From positions 302,025 through 366,024 of the forward strand of contig NZ_JACIAH010000005.1 in the NCBI RefSeq assembly GCF_014194695.1: a DNA stretch of 64,000 bases, in the 5' to 3' direction. A program made the translations under genes and the position numbers. The notes beneath the pieces were generated by a model. That model had not been told where the DNA came from and did not search any database. It saw only the letters and a list, made by a program, of their open reading frames with translations. Within the stretch, counting starts at the first letter, position 1, and each line of letters begins with the position of its first letter. Below are positions 17,649 through 27,596 of the stretch, piece by piece. The DNA comes from Rhizobium sp. BK399 (lineage in GTDB: Bacteria > Pseudomonadota > Alphaproteobacteria > Rhizobiales > Rhizobiaceae).

Positions 17649-19373
17649 TCAGTTCGACTGCCAGCTCTTGACCAGTTCGTCGTAGTTGACGGTAACCGGC
17701 TTTTCCTTCTCGTTCTCGATCTTCAGCTGGGGAGCGAGGTTGCCCTTGGCGACCGCATCCTTGTTCCAGTATTCGAGATCGTGCTCTTCAGCGAGCTTCG
17801 GACCGATATCGCCCTGCACCTTGGCACGCTCCAGGCGCTGCAGGACCTTTTCCTGCTCGGCGCAAAGCGAATCCATGGCTTCCTGCGCGGTCTTGGCACC
17901 GGAGGATGCATCGCCGACGGCCTGCCACCAAAGCTGTGCCAGCTTCGGATAGTCAGGAACGTTGGTGCCGGTCGGCGACCACTGGACGCGGGCCGGCGAG
18001 CGATAGAACTCGATCAGACCGCCGAGCTTCGGAGCGCGCTCCGTGAAGCTCTTGTCGCGAATGGTGGATTCGCGGATGAAGGTGAGACCGACATGGCTCT
18101 TCTTCACGTCGACCGTCTTCGAGGTGACGAACTGCGCATAGAGCCATGCGGCCTTGGCACGGTCGTCAGGCGTCGACTTCATCAGCGTCCAGGAACCGAC
18201 GTCCTGATAGCCGAGCTTCATGCCGTCCTTCCAGTAGACCCCGTGCGGGCTCGGAGCCATGCGCCACTTTGGCGTGCCGTCCTCGTTGACGACGGGCAGG
18301 CCCGGCTTGACGGCATCAGCCGTAAAGGCGGTGTACCAGAAGATCTGCTGAGCCACTTCGCCCTGCGCCGGCACGGGGCCGGATTCGGAGAAGTTCATGC
18401 CCTGCGCTGCCGGCGGTGCATAGGCCTTCAACCAATCCAGGTACTTCTGGATCGAATAGACGGCAGCCGGGCCGTTCGTGTCGCCGCCGCGCGCGACGCA
18501 CGAACCGACCGGACGCGAGTTCTCATCAACCTTGATGCCCCACTCATCGACCGGAAGGCCGTTCGGAAGACCCTTGTCGCCGTTGCCGGCCATCGAGAGC
18601 CAGGCGTCGGTGAAGCGCCATCCGAGCGACGGGTCCTTCTTGCCGTAGTCCATGTGGCCGAAGACCTTCTTGCCGTTCACTTCACGGCCGGTGAAGAACT
18701 CGGCGATATCTTCATAGGCAGACCAGTTGACCGGAACGCCGAGATCGTACCCGTACTTCGCCTTGAAGTCGGCCTTGTTCTTCTCGTCGTTGAACCAGTC
18801 GTACCGGAACCAGTAGAGGTTCGCGAACTGCTGGTCAGGAAGCTGATAGAGCTTCTTGTCCGGCGCGGTCGTGAACTTGGTGCCGATGAAGTCGTTGATG
18901 TCGAGTCCCGGGTTGGTGACATCCTTGCCTTCGTTCGCCATCCAGTCGGTCAGCGAGCGGGCCTGCTGGTAGCGCCAATGCGTACCGATCAGGTCAGAGT
19001 CGTTGACATAGGCATCGTAGATGTTTTCGCCCGACTGCATCTGCGTCTGCAGCTTTTCGACGACGTCACCTTCGCCGATCAGGTCGTGCGTGACCTTGAT
19101 GCCGGTGATTGCCGTGAAGGCTGGCGCAAGAACCTTCGATTCATACTCGTGCGTCGTCAGGGTTTCGGAAACGACCTTGATGTCCATGCCGGCGAAAGGC
19201 TTCCCGGCATCGATGAACCACTGCATTTCCTTTTCCTGGTCGGCGCGGGAAAGCGTCGAGAGATCGCCGACTTCCTTGTCCAGAAAAGTCTTTGCTTCAT
19301 CCATGCCGGCATAGGCGGCGCCCGCCATGGCCAGCAAGATGCCTGCTGTTGTCGTTAGTAAGTGCCTTCGCAT
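17649..19373 (-). CDS. glpV: Glycerol ABC transporter, periplasmic binding protein
   Basis: 574 residues, including a signal peptide of about 22 residues ending AYA. The large extracellular solute-binding domain fits the long (570-580 residue) rhizobial glycerol-binding protein rather than the 420-residue sugar-binding proteins. Start ATG 19371-19373 is preceded by GGGAGGATATC. It is separated from the DUF2160 gene by 77 bp, and followed by a hairpin, an arrangement that normally gives the binding protein higher mRNA levels than the membrane parts. Confidence 0.9.
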   Translation of the reverse strand: MRRHLLTTTAGILLAMAGAAYAGMDEAKTFLDKEVGDLSTLSRADQEKEMQWFIDAGKPFAGMDIKVVSETLTTHEYESKVLAPAFTAITGIKVTHDLIGEGDVVEKLQTQMQSGENIYDAYVNDSDLIGTHWRYQQARSLTDWMANEGKDVTNPGLDINDFIGTKFTTAPDKKLYQLPDQQFANLYWFRYDWFNDEKNKADFKAKYGYDLGVPVNWSAYEDIAEFFTGREVNGKKVFGHMDYGKKDPSLGWRFTDAWLSMAGNGDKGLPNGLPVDEWGIKVDENSRPVGSCVARGGDTNGPAAVYSIQKYLDWLKAYAPPAAQGMNFSESGPVPAQGEVAQQIFWYTAFTADAVKPGLPVVNEDGTPKWRMAPSPHGVYWKDGMKLGYQDVGSWTLMKSTPDDRAKAAWLYAQFVTSKTVDVKKSHVGLTFIRESTIRDKSFTERAPKLGGLIEFYRSPARVQWSPTGTNVPDYPKLAQLWWQAVGDASSGAKTAQEAMDSLCAEQEKVLQRLERAKVQGDIGPKLAEEHDLEYWNKDAVAKGNLAPQLKIENEKEKPVTVNYDELVKSWQSN

Positions 19374-19451
19374 GATATCCTCCCAGGGTTGCGATTGCAG
19401 TCTTCACGTTTCAGGCGGCCAGTACCCCCGGCCATCTGTCTTTTCCTGCCG

Positions 19452-19733
19452 TCACACGTAGCGGAAGACGCCGATGGCGTAGACTACGGAGAGGGCAAGA
19501 GCCCACCACAGGTTGGGCCCGACGAGGCCCAGCCATGCGAGATGAATGAATGCTGCGCCAAGCAGCGATACGAAGAGCCGGTCGCCACGCGTGGTTTCGA
19601 ACCGGAGGACGCCGACGCGTGGTGAACCCCCCGGCGCGAAATATTCCCAGATGCTCATGCCCACCAGCAGCGCGAGGATCGTCAGGAAAAACAATGCGGT
19701 CGGCAGCGTCCACGCCATCCAGGAAAAGTTCAT
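19452..19733 (-). CDS. DUF2160 small membrane protein of the glycerol transporter operon
   Basis: 93 residues, two to three transmembrane helices (about 5-28, 50-68, 72-90). The DUF2160 family is found almost only inside glycerol ABC operons of alphaproteobacteria, between the second permease gene and the binding-protein gene, exactly as here. Its role, whether a transporter accessory subunit or assembly factor, is not established. Start ATG 19733 has AAGGGAGAA upstream and lies 16 bp after the glpQ stop. Confidence 0.88.
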   Translation of the reverse strand: MNFSWMAWTLPTALFFLTILALLVGMSIWEYFAPGGSPRVGVLRFETTRGDRLFVSLLGAAFIHLAWLGLVGPNLWWALALSVVYAIGVFRYV

Positions 19734-19749
19734 GAGTGGTTCTCCCTTG

Positions 19750-20577
<828 letters not shown>

Positions 20578-20591
20578 GGTCCTCTCCTTTC

Positions 20592-21458
20592 TCAGGCGTT
20601 CGCGTCGCTGCTGGTCATGACGGTGTAGAAGATCCACGACAGCAGCAGGATGATCAGGAAGTAGATGATCGACATTGCCGCAGCGGGACCGAGGTCGAAC
20701 TGGCCGACGGCCATCTTCACGAGGTCGATCGACAAGAAGGTCGTCGAGTTGCCGGGGCCGCCGCCGGTGACGACGAAGGGTTCGGTATAGATCATGAAAC
20801 TGTCCATGAAGCGCAACAGCACGGCGATGAGAAGCACGCGGTTCATCTTCGGCAGCTGGATGTAGCGGAACACGGACCAGCGCGACGCACCGTCGATCTT
20901 CGCCGCCTGATAGTAGGCGTCAGGGATCGAGACCAGGCCAGCATAGCACAAGAGCACAACGAGGCTCGTCCAGTGCCAGACGTCCATAAGGATAACCGTG
21001 ATCCAGGCATCGAGCGGATCGCGAACATAGTTATAGTCGAAACCCATCGCCTCGAGCGTATGGCCGAGCAGGCCGATGTCGACGCGACCGAAAACCTGCC
21101 AGATCGTACCGACCACGTTCCACGGAATGAGCAGCGGCAGCGCCATCAGCACGAGGCAGACGGGAACTCCGAGGCCCTTCTTCGGCATGTTGAGCGCGAT
21201 GAAGATGCCAAGCGGGATTTCGAGCGCCAGGATGATCAGAGAGAAGATCAGGTTTCGCTGCAGTGCCGCCCAGAAGCGGTCGGAATGGAGCGTCTGCACG
21301 AACCAGTCGGTACCGGCCCAGAAGAACTCGTTGTTGCCGAACGTATCCTGTACCGAGTAGTTCACAACCGTCATCAGCGGGATGACGGCCGAGAAGGCGA
21401 CCAGCACCAGGACCGGCAGAACCAGAAACCAAGCCTTGTTGTTCCAGGTCTTTTCCAT
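20592..21458 (-). CDS. glpP: Glycerol ABC transporter permease
   Basis: 288 residues, six transmembrane helices, MalF-type inner-membrane component. The EAA loop reads DAYYQAAKIDGASRWSVFRY (about 180-200). The ribosome binding site GGAGGGCTG of this gene lies in the last codons of glpT, and the stops and starts of the surrounding genes are within a few bases, which shows tight translational coupling. It forms the channel together with GlpQ. Confidence 0.9.
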   Translation of the reverse strand: MEKTWNNKAWFLVLPVLVLVAFSAVIPLMTVVNYSVQDTFGNNEFFWAGTDWFVQTLHSDRFWAALQRNLIFSLIILALEIPLGIFIALNMPKKGLGVPVCLVLMALPLLIPWNVVGTIWQVFGRVDIGLLGHTLEAMGFDYNYVRDPLDAWITVILMDVWHWTSLVVLLCYAGLVSIPDAYYQAAKIDGASRWSVFRYIQLPKMNRVLLIAVLLRFMDSFMIYTEPFVVTGGGPGNSTTFLSIDLVKMAVGQFDLGPAAAMSIIYFLIILLLSWIFYTVMTSSDANA

Positions 21459-21461
21459 GGT

Positions 21462-22532
21462 TCAGCCCTCCCTGCCGACGCGCCAGGAATTGGCGTAAAT
21501 ATTGATTGCAGCCGCATCGAAGGTCACCCGCGCATCCGCCGGGATTTCCGAGTCTTCCGTCACGACGATAGCGATGGGTTGCCCCGCAAAGGTCGCGCGC
21601 ACGATCTTCTGTCGGCCGATATCTTCAACCCTGTTGACGGTCACCGACATTCCTTCGCGGCCAATATTGATGAACTCCGGACGGATGCCGAGCTCCGTCT
21701 TCGCACCGGCAGCTGTTTGCGGCGCATAGTCTAGCGACAGCGTTTCGTTACCGATGCGAACCGCATTGCCCTGCAATTGCACGGGCAGCACATTCATGCC
21801 CGGCGAGCCGATGAAATAGCCAACGAAGGTGTGGCTGGGACGCTCGAAAAGCTCCGCCGGCGTGCCGATCTGGACGATTTCGCCCTCGTACATGACGACG
21901 ACCTTGTCGGCGAAGGTCAGCGCCTCCGTCTGGTCGTGCGTCACATAGACCATCGTGAAGCCGAACTGCTTGTGCAGTCGCTTCAACTGCGAACGCAGCA
22001 CCCACTTCATATGCGGGTCAATAACCGTCAAAGGCTCGTCGAACAGGATCGCATTGACGTCGTTGCGTACCAGTCCACGGCCGAGCGAGATCTTCTGCTT
22101 CTGGTCGGCGGTCAAGCCCTGCGCCTTGCGCTTGGCCATCCCCCCGAGGTCGATCATCTCGAGAATCTCACGTACGCGGCGATCGACTTCCGGCTCGGCA
22201 ACACCACGGTTGCGCAGCGGAAAGGCCAGATTGTCGTAAACGGTCATCGTGTCGTAGATGACAGGGAACTGGAACACCTGCGCGATATTGCGCGCCTGTG
22301 TTGAGAGGTTCGTCACATCGTTTCCATCGAACAGGATGCGGCCATGCGATGGCTGCAGCAGGCCGGAAATGATGTTGAGCAGCGTCGTCTTTCCGCAACC
22401 GGACGGTCCGAGGAGCGCGTAGGCGCCACCGTCCCGCCATTCGTGATCGACTTCGCGAAGTGCGTAATCTTTGTCCGACGTCGGGTTCGGTCCATAGGCG
22501 TGACGGATGTGGTCGAGCGTGATGCGTGCCAT
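21462..22532 (-). CDS. glpT: Glycerol ABC transporter ATPase subunit
   Basis: 356 residues. Walker A GPSGCGKTT, Q-loop, Walker B ILFDEPL and the switch His (VYVTHDQTEAL) are present; the signature motif is degenerate (LTADQKQKISLGRG in place of LSGGQ), as also seen in rhizobial glycerol transporters that use two different ATPases. A C-terminal OB-fold regulatory domain (about 235-356) is of the MalK type. Acts as a heterodimer with GlpS, whose signature motif is canonical; that division of labour is inferred from the two sequences. Confidence 0.9.
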   Translation of the reverse strand: MARITLDHIRHAYGPNPTSDKDYALREVDHEWRDGGAYALLGPSGCGKTTLLNIISGLLQPSHGRILFDGNDVTNLSTQARNIAQVFQFPVIYDTMTVYDNLAFPLRNRGVAEPEVDRRVREILEMIDLGGMAKRKAQGLTADQKQKISLGRGLVRNDVNAILFDEPLTVIDPHMKWVLRSQLKRLHKQFGFTMVYVTHDQTEALTFADKVVVMYEGEIVQIGTPAELFERPSHTFVGYFIGSPGMNVLPVQLQGNAVRIGNETLSLDYAPQTAAGAKTELGIRPEFINIGREGMSVTVNRVEDIGRQKIVRATFAGQPIAIVVTEDSEIPADARVTFDAAAINIYANSWRVGREG

Positions 22533-22543
22533 GTCCTTCTCCC

Positions 22544-23620
22544 TTACGCCTGAACGCCGCTTGCAATGGCATGGCCATCGGTGCCGAAGGCCATGACGTG
22601 ACGTGTGTCGAGATAGATGTCGACCTCGGTATCCGGATCGATGTTGTGGATGCCGTGGGCGAGCATCACCCAGCGGATGCCATCGAAATCCAGATGCACG
22701 AAGCTTTCGGAACCGGTGATCTCCGAAACCTGCGTGCGAGCCTGCAACCTTGCCGCGGCTGACGTCTGCGGTGAAAGACCGAGGTGGTGCGGGTGGAAAG
22801 CAATGGTGACGGACCCGTCAGCCATTCCGGCCAGATGCGCAGGCACGGGCAGGATATCGACCTCCTTCCGCCGAAACACACTGCCAGCCTTGACGACATC
22901 GATGAAATTGAGCGGCGGATCGGCGAATGTTTTCGCGGTCACGAGATCGCGCGGGTTTCGATAGACGGAGATCGTCGGCCCGAACTGTGTCACACGTCCT
23001 TCGGAAAGCGTCGCCGTATTGCCGCCGAGCAGAAGCGCCTCGGAAGGTTCCGTCGTCGCGTAGACAAAGATGGCACCGGATTGCGCAAAGATACGCGGCA
23101 GTTCGGCCCGCAACTCCTCGCGAAGCTTGTAGTCAAGGTTAGCGAGCGGTTCGTCCATCAGAACCAGGCTGGCGTTCTTGACGAGAGCACGGGCAAGCGC
23201 CGTACGCTGCTGCTGGCCACCGGACAGATTAAGCGGCGTCCGGTCGAGATACGGCGTGAGACGCATCAGGTCGGCGGCTTTGCGCACCTCGCGATCGATC
23301 GTCGTCGTATCCTTGCCGGCAATGCGCATCGGCGAGGCGATGTTCTCGTAGACTGTCAGAGCCGGGTAGTTGATGAACTGCTGGTAGACCATCGCGACAT
23401 TGCGCTTCTGCACCGGCATGCCGGTCACATCAACGCCATCGAAATGGACCGAACCGCTGGTCGGTCGGTCGAGCCCGGCCATCAGTCGCATCAGCGACGT
23501 CTTGCCGGACAGCGTCGGTCCCAGCAGCACATTCAACGTGCCTTTTTCAAACGTAAGATCGGTCGCGTGGATATGATATTCCCCACCCACCATCTTCGCG
23601 GCGTTCCGCAACTCAAGCAT
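22544..23620 (-). CDS. glpS: Glycerol ABC transporter ATPase subunit
   Basis: 358 residues. Walker A is GPTLSGKTS, signature LSGGQQQR is canonical, Walker B is VLMDEPLANLD. Where most ATPases have the switch histidine, this protein reads VYATTEPSEAL, so the H is replaced by T. With GlpT carrying an intact His but a degenerate signature, the pair looks like an asymmetric ATPase with one working composite site. A MalK-like C-terminal domain follows. Start ATG 23620 has GGAGG 14 nt upstream. Confidence 0.9.
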   Translation of the reverse strand: MLELRNAAKMVGGEYHIHATDLTFEKGTLNVLLGPTLSGKTSLMRLMAGLDRPTSGSVHFDGVDVTGMPVQKRNVAMVYQQFINYPALTVYENIASPMRIAGKDTTTIDREVRKAADLMRLTPYLDRTPLNLSGGQQQRTALARALVKNASLVLMDEPLANLDYKLREELRAELPRIFAQSGAIFVYATTEPSEALLLGGNTATLSEGRVTQFGPTISVYRNPRDLVTAKTFADPPLNFIDVVKAGSVFRRKEVDILPVPAHLAGMADGSVTIAFHPHHLGLSPQTSAAARLQARTQVSEITGSESFVHLDFDGIRWVMLAHGIHNIDPDTEVDIYLDTRHVMAFGTDGHAIASGVQA

Positions 23621-23661
23621 TCCGGTTCCCGTGCCTCCTCAACAGCGGGGACATTGCCGTT

Positions 23662-25179
23662 TCAACCAGCCATCTGTGCCGGTCGTGCGGCCATGTACTC
23701 CTCCAACAGCACAGCCTGTTCCTTGGTTAGACGCAGGCCGTCTTTCGTTCTCCGCCAGAGCACATCGTCTGCGCTTCTGGCCCATTCGTGTTCAATGAGA
23801 TAGCGAACCTCTGCCTCGTAGAGATCGCCACCAAAACAGTGCCCGAGATCCTCGGTGCTGGCCGCTTGCCCAAGCAGGACCGACGCCTTCGTACCGTAGC
23901 GGCGCACCAGTCGGCGCGCGTGGCGGTCGGCCAGGAAGCCATAACGCCCCTTCAGCTTCGTCACCTCCGCCTCATAGCCGGTTGCGGGAAAATCGCCGCC
24001 GGGTAGATGGCTCTTCGCTGTCCATGGCGCGCCTTTCGAACCGATCGCCGACGCGATCTTTTCCAAAGCATGCTCGGAAAGGCGCCGGTAAGTGGTGAGC
24101 TTGCCGCCAAAGACGTTGAGCAGCGGGGCGCTTTCACCCTCGCCTTCGACTTTCAGAACGTAGTCGCGGGTTGCCTCTTGCGCCTTCGAGGCGCCGTCGT
24201 CGAATAGCGGGCGCACCGCCGAATAGGTCCAGACGATGTCGTCCGGCCGCACCGGTTCTTTGAAATATTCGCTTGCCGCGTTGCAGAGATAGGTCGTCTC
24301 TTCCTCGGATATTTTCACATCCTTCGGATCGGCCGAGTAGTCGCGGTCGGTGGTGCCGATCAGCGTGAAGTCCTGCTCGTAGGGGATCGCGAAGATGATG
24401 CGGTTATCAGGATTCTGGAAGAAATAGGCCCGCGGATCGTCGAACTTCTTCTTCACGATGATATGGCTGCCCTGCACGAGCCGCACATGATGCGCCTCGT
24501 TCTGCCCGAAGGCCGCACGAATAACGTGATCGACCCAGGGCCCGGCGGCATTCACCAGCATCCGCGCCTGGAAGCTGCTCGCCTGCCCGCTCACGGTGTC
24601 TGTCGTTTCGATGGACCACAAGCCGTTCTCGCGCCGCGCCGAGACGACCTTCGTCCGAGGCATGATCAGCGCACCGCGGTCGGCAGCGTCTCGCGCATTG
24701 AGAACGACCATGCGCGCATCATCAACCCAGCCATCCGAATACTCGAAGGCCTTGGTGAAAAGCGCCTTCAGCGGCTTTCCGGCCGGATCCCGTCGCATGT
24801 CGAGGACCGCCGTGGGCGGGAGCAGCTTGCGACCGCCGAGATGGTCATAGAGAAACAGTCCAAGCCGAATGAGCCATGCCGGGCGGATACCGCCCTTATG
24901 ATAGGGCAGCACGAAGCGCATCGGCCAGATGATGTGCGGCGCCATCGCCCAGAGCACTTCGCGCTCCATCAGCGATTCGCGTACCAGACGAAACTCGTAA
25001 TGCTCGAGATACCGCAAGCCGCCATGAATGAGCTTGGTCGCCCCGGAGGACGTGCCGGAGGCGAAATCGTTCATTTCGGCAAGCGCGACCGAATAGCCGC
25101 GCCCGATCGCGTCTCGCGCGATTCCGCAGCCGTTGATGCCACCACCGATAATGAAAAGATCGTGAATCTGACGGCTCAC
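23662..25179 (-). CDS. glpD: Glycerol-3-phosphate dehydrogenase (FAD-dependent)
   Basis: 505 residues. Dinucleotide-binding motif FIIGGGINGCGIARDA near the N-terminus; DFASGTSSGATKLIHGGLRYLE follows, a hallmark of aerobic GlpD. Oxidises sn-glycerol 3-phosphate to dihydroxyacetone phosphate and feeds ubiquinone at the inner membrane. The GTG at 25179 is chosen because GGAGGGGGAAC precedes it; the ATG at 25209 lacks a site. First gene of the operon; its promoter carries an unusual array of TTCG half-sites. Confidence 0.94.
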   Translation of the reverse strand: MSRQIHDLFIIGGGINGCGIARDAIGRGYSVALAEMNDFASGTSSGATKLIHGGLRYLEHYEFRLVRESLMEREVLWAMAPHIIWPMRFVLPYHKGGIRPAWLIRLGLFLYDHLGGRKLLPPTAVLDMRRDPAGKPLKALFTKAFEYSDGWVDDARMVVLNARDAADRGALIMPRTKVVSARRENGLWSIETTDTVSGQASSFQARMLVNAAGPWVDHVIRAAFGQNEAHHVRLVQGSHIIVKKKFDDPRAYFFQNPDNRIIFAIPYEQDFTLIGTTDRDYSADPKDVKISEEETTYLCNAASEYFKEPVRPDDIVWTYSAVRPLFDDGASKAQEATRDYVLKVEGEGESAPLLNVFGGKLTTYRRLSEHALEKIASAIGSKGAPWTAKSHLPGGDFPATGYEAEVTKLKGRYGFLADRHARRLVRRYGTKASVLLGQAASTEDLGHCFGGDLYEAEVRYLIEHEWARSADDVLWRRTKDGLRLTKEQAVLLEEYMAARPAQMAG

Positions 25180-25230
25180 GTTCCCCCTCCAAGCCACAAT
25201 ATGCCGCAACGCAACATGCCTGCGCAGTTG

Positions 25231-25300
25231 CGAAAGTAAATGCAGTTAAAACGAAGATTATTCGAATGTCAAACGAATGTTATCCGAATTTCGGAAACCC
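25231..25300 (-). promoter_or_regulatory. glp operon promoter with phased TTCG (DeoR/GlpR-type) half-sites
   Basis: On the minus strand the tetramer TTCG occurs four times at exactly 11-bp steps (plus-strand CGAA at 25252, 25263, 25274 and 25285), with a fifth at 25231. A promoter can be read across them: -35 TTGACA at 25272-25267, 17-bp spacer, -10 TTAACT at 25249-25244. DeoR-family repressors such as GlpR bind repeated TTCG-containing elements, so this fits a GlpR operator array covering the promoter. No glpR gene lies in the window. Confidence 0.65.
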
Positions 25301-25374
25301 ACAGATCTGCCGTGGACGTAAACGTAATACCCGGAAAGGACTGCGGGTGATAGGTGCACATTCCGGCCCGCAAA

Positions 25375-26166
25375 TCAGGGGTTTTCAGGCGTTTTGAAAT
25401 AGCCTCGCGGGGCGGTCCCCAGCATGCGCCTGAACATCGTGATGAAGGCGGCGACACTCTCGTAGCCAAGATCGAGTGCGACGGCGGTGACCGCCTCCCC
25501 GGCTGCGAGGCGTGGTAAAGCGGTAAATACGGCCGCCTGCTGCCGCCACGTCGACAGACTGATTCCCGTTTCCTTCCGAAAGAATCGCGTAAACGCCCGC
25601 CGGCTCATCGCAAGACGCTCGGCCCAGTCGTCGATCACCAGCCGAGCACTCGGATTTTCCATGAAGCCGCGGCAAAGCGCCGCCAGACGCGCATCGGACG
25701 GAAACGGCAGTCCCAGCGGGCGATCAGGTAGCCGCAGGACCTCCTCGAGCAGTAGCGCCATGACAAGATCGTGCCGACTGCTCCTGCCATCCGCCGGCGC
25801 AACGGCTTCGATGATCAAAGCTCGGGCAAGATCTGTCAGAGCGACGACGCGGATGGCCGTTGGAGGATCCGCCAGCTCACTCGGCGCGACATAGGCCGAG
25901 AGCATCGCGACGTCACCCAGCATATCGACGGTATGGACGAGCCCTGCCGGAATCCATAACGCATGCTCTGGCGGCACCATCCAGCGCCCCTGCACAGAGG
26001 ACACCATCAGGACGCCCGCGCTGGCATAGACAAACTGCGCGCGGCTATGCCTGTGAGCCTTCACATGATAACCGGCCGGATATTCCGAGGGGATCGCGTA
26101 GACCGGCTCCGAGGCGGCCTCAATAGCCGCAAGGCGCTCTACGTGGAGCTTGGCCAGCTCGCTCAT
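25375..26166 (-). CDS. AraC-family transcriptional regulator with cupin domain
   Basis: 263 residues. N-terminal cupin-like ligand domain (about 20-100, with HRHSRAQFVYASAGVL and the WMVPPEHALWIPAGLVH motif) and C-terminal AraC helix-turn-helix pair (AERLAMSRRAFTRFFRKETG and AVALDLGYESVAAFITMFRRMLG). This layout is that of the NimR/YdeO-like group, which often governs a neighbouring MFS exporter gene. It is divergent from the Fsr-type transporter, 121 bp apart. ATG 26193 is an alternative start. Confidence 0.85.
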   Translation of the reverse strand: MSELAKLHVERLAAIEAASEPVYAIPSEYPAGYHVKAHRHSRAQFVYASAGVLMVSSVQGRWMVPPEHALWIPAGLVHTVDMLGDVAMLSAYVAPSELADPPTAIRVVALTDLARALIIEAVAPADGRSSRHDLVMALLLEEVLRLPDRPLGLPFPSDARLAALCRGFMENPSARLVIDDWAERLAMSRRAFTRFFRKETGISLSTWRQQAAVFTALPRLAAGEAVTAVALDLGYESVAAFITMFRRMLGTAPRGYFKTPENP

Positions 26167-26287
26167 CGCCAACCTCTGTCCAGATTTTGTCATTTTTGGC
26201 CCACTCGCGAAACAACAAGACCAAAACACGAAAGCGGGACATCGGCAAGTCGTCTATCTCCAGATCGTCAAAGGACGGAGCAGAATC

Positions 26288-27514
26288 GTGACAGACAGCG
26301 CAATGACGGCAGAGCGGCACTCTGCGGAACAGACAGTTTTCGGCATCATCATGGCCGTGAGCTTCTGCCATCTCCTCAACGATACCATGCAGTCGCTGAT
26401 CCCTGCCCTCTATCCGATGATCAAGGATGGCTACGGCCTCGACTTCACGCAGATCGGCTTCCTTGGCCTCGTGTTCCAGGTCACGGCATCGCTCCTACAG
26501 CCGCTGATCGGTATCTACACCGACAAGCGCCCGTTGCCTTATTCCTTGGCCGTCGGCATGGGCTTCACGCTGATCGGCCTGGTGCTGCTCGCCTACGCGC
26601 ACGCCTATTGGGTGCTTCTCATCGGTGCGGGTGTGGTCGGGCTCGGCTCGGCGGTATTCCATCCGGAATCTTCGCGTGTCGCTCGGCTGGCATCGGGCGG
26701 ACGCCATGGTCTTGCCCAATCGCTGTTCCAGGTTGGCGGCAACTTCGGTACCGCGATCGGGCCGCTTCTCGCGGCATTCATCGTGTTGCCGCGCGGCCAG
26801 CATAGCGTCGCATGGTTCTCGCTCATCGCCTTGACGGGCATTATCATCCTGTGGCGCGTCGGTGCCTGGTATGCCGACCACCGCAGAAGCAATGCCGGCC
26901 GCAAGGCAGCGGTACCTGCTTTACACCTCCCGCGCGCGAAGGTCATCACGGCGATCGGCATCCTCGCGCTGCTGGTGTTCTCGAAATACGTCTACATGAC
27001 AAGCCTGTCGAGCTACTACACCTTCTACATGATCGAGCGCTTCGGCGTCTCCGTGCAGCACGCGCAGATTCTGCTGTTCGTGTTTCTCGGCGCAGTCGCT
27101 ATCGGCACCGTTGCTGGGGGTCCCATCGTTGACTGGTTCGGCACCAAGTTTGTGATCTGGTTCTCAATCCTCGGCGCGCTGCCCTTTACACTTGCCCTGC
27201 CCTATGCCGACTACAACTGGACGGTCTTCCTGACCTTCCTGATCGGCGTCATCCTGGCCTCCGCCTTCTCTGCCATTGTTGTCTTTGCGCAGGAGTTGGT
27301 GCCCGGTCGCGTTGGCATGATCGCCGGTCTGTTCTTCGGCTTTGCCTTCGGAATCGGGGGCATTGGTGCCGCGGGCCTCGGCATGGTGGCTGACCATATG
27401 GGCATCGAGTTCGTCTACAAGATCTGCTCGTATTTGCCGCTGCTTGGCCTGCTGACCATCTTCCTACCCGATATCGGCAAGGGCCGCCGCCACGCCGCGA
27501 AAACGGCCGAGTAA
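26288..27514 (+). CDS. fsr: MFS transporter, fosmidomycin-resistance (Fsr) type
   Basis: 408 residues, 12 transmembrane helices. The N-terminal HLLNDTMQSLIPALYPMIK in helix 1 and the motif PESSRVARLASGGRHGLAQSLFQVGGNFG in the middle are diagnostic of the Fsr group. Fsr in E. coli exports fosmidomycin; the natural substrate here is unknown. GTG at 26288 follows GGACGGAG; the ATG at 26303 is an alternative. The AraC gene opposite probably controls it. Confidence 0.87.
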   Translation: MTDSAMTAERHSAEQTVFGIIMAVSFCHLLNDTMQSLIPALYPMIKDGYGLDFTQIGFLGLVFQVTASLLQPLIGIYTDKRPLPYSLAVGMGFTLIGLVLLAYAHAYWVLLIGAGVVGLGSAVFHPESSRVARLASGGRHGLAQSLFQVGGNFGTAIGPLLAAFIVLPRGQHSVAWFSLIALTGIIILWRVGAWYADHRRSNAGRKAAVPALHLPRAKVITAIGILALLVFSKYVYMTSLSSYYTFYMIERFGVSVQHAQILLFVFLGAVAIGTVAGGPIVDWFGTKFVIWFSILGALPFTLALPYADYNWTVFLTFLIGVILASAFSAIVVFAQELVPGRVGMIAGLFFGFAFGIGGIGAAGLGMVADHMGIEFVYKICSYLPLLGLLTIFLPDIGKGRRHAAKTAE

Positions 27515-27540
27515 GCGAGTTCACGCAGCACACGAATGAC

Positions 27541-27568
27541 AAGGGCCGAGATGACGATCTCGGCCCTT
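27541..27568. terminator. Bidirectional terminator hairpin
   Basis: A perfect 12-bp stem (27541-27552 with 27557-27568; AAGGGCCGAGAT / ATCTCGGCCCTT) with a GACG loop lies between the convergent fsr and SDR genes. The arms themselves end in AA/TT and a T-rich stretch (AATCTTT) follows on the plus strand, consistent with termination from the fsr side and possibly from both. Confidence 0.75.
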
Positions 27569-27596
27569 AATCTTTGCGCTGGCAAGTCACCCACAC

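Noticed and set aside
17781..19358. 525-residue plus-strand frame opposite glpV
   Set aside because: Shadow of glpV, whose signal peptide, ribosome binding site and operon position are all intact.
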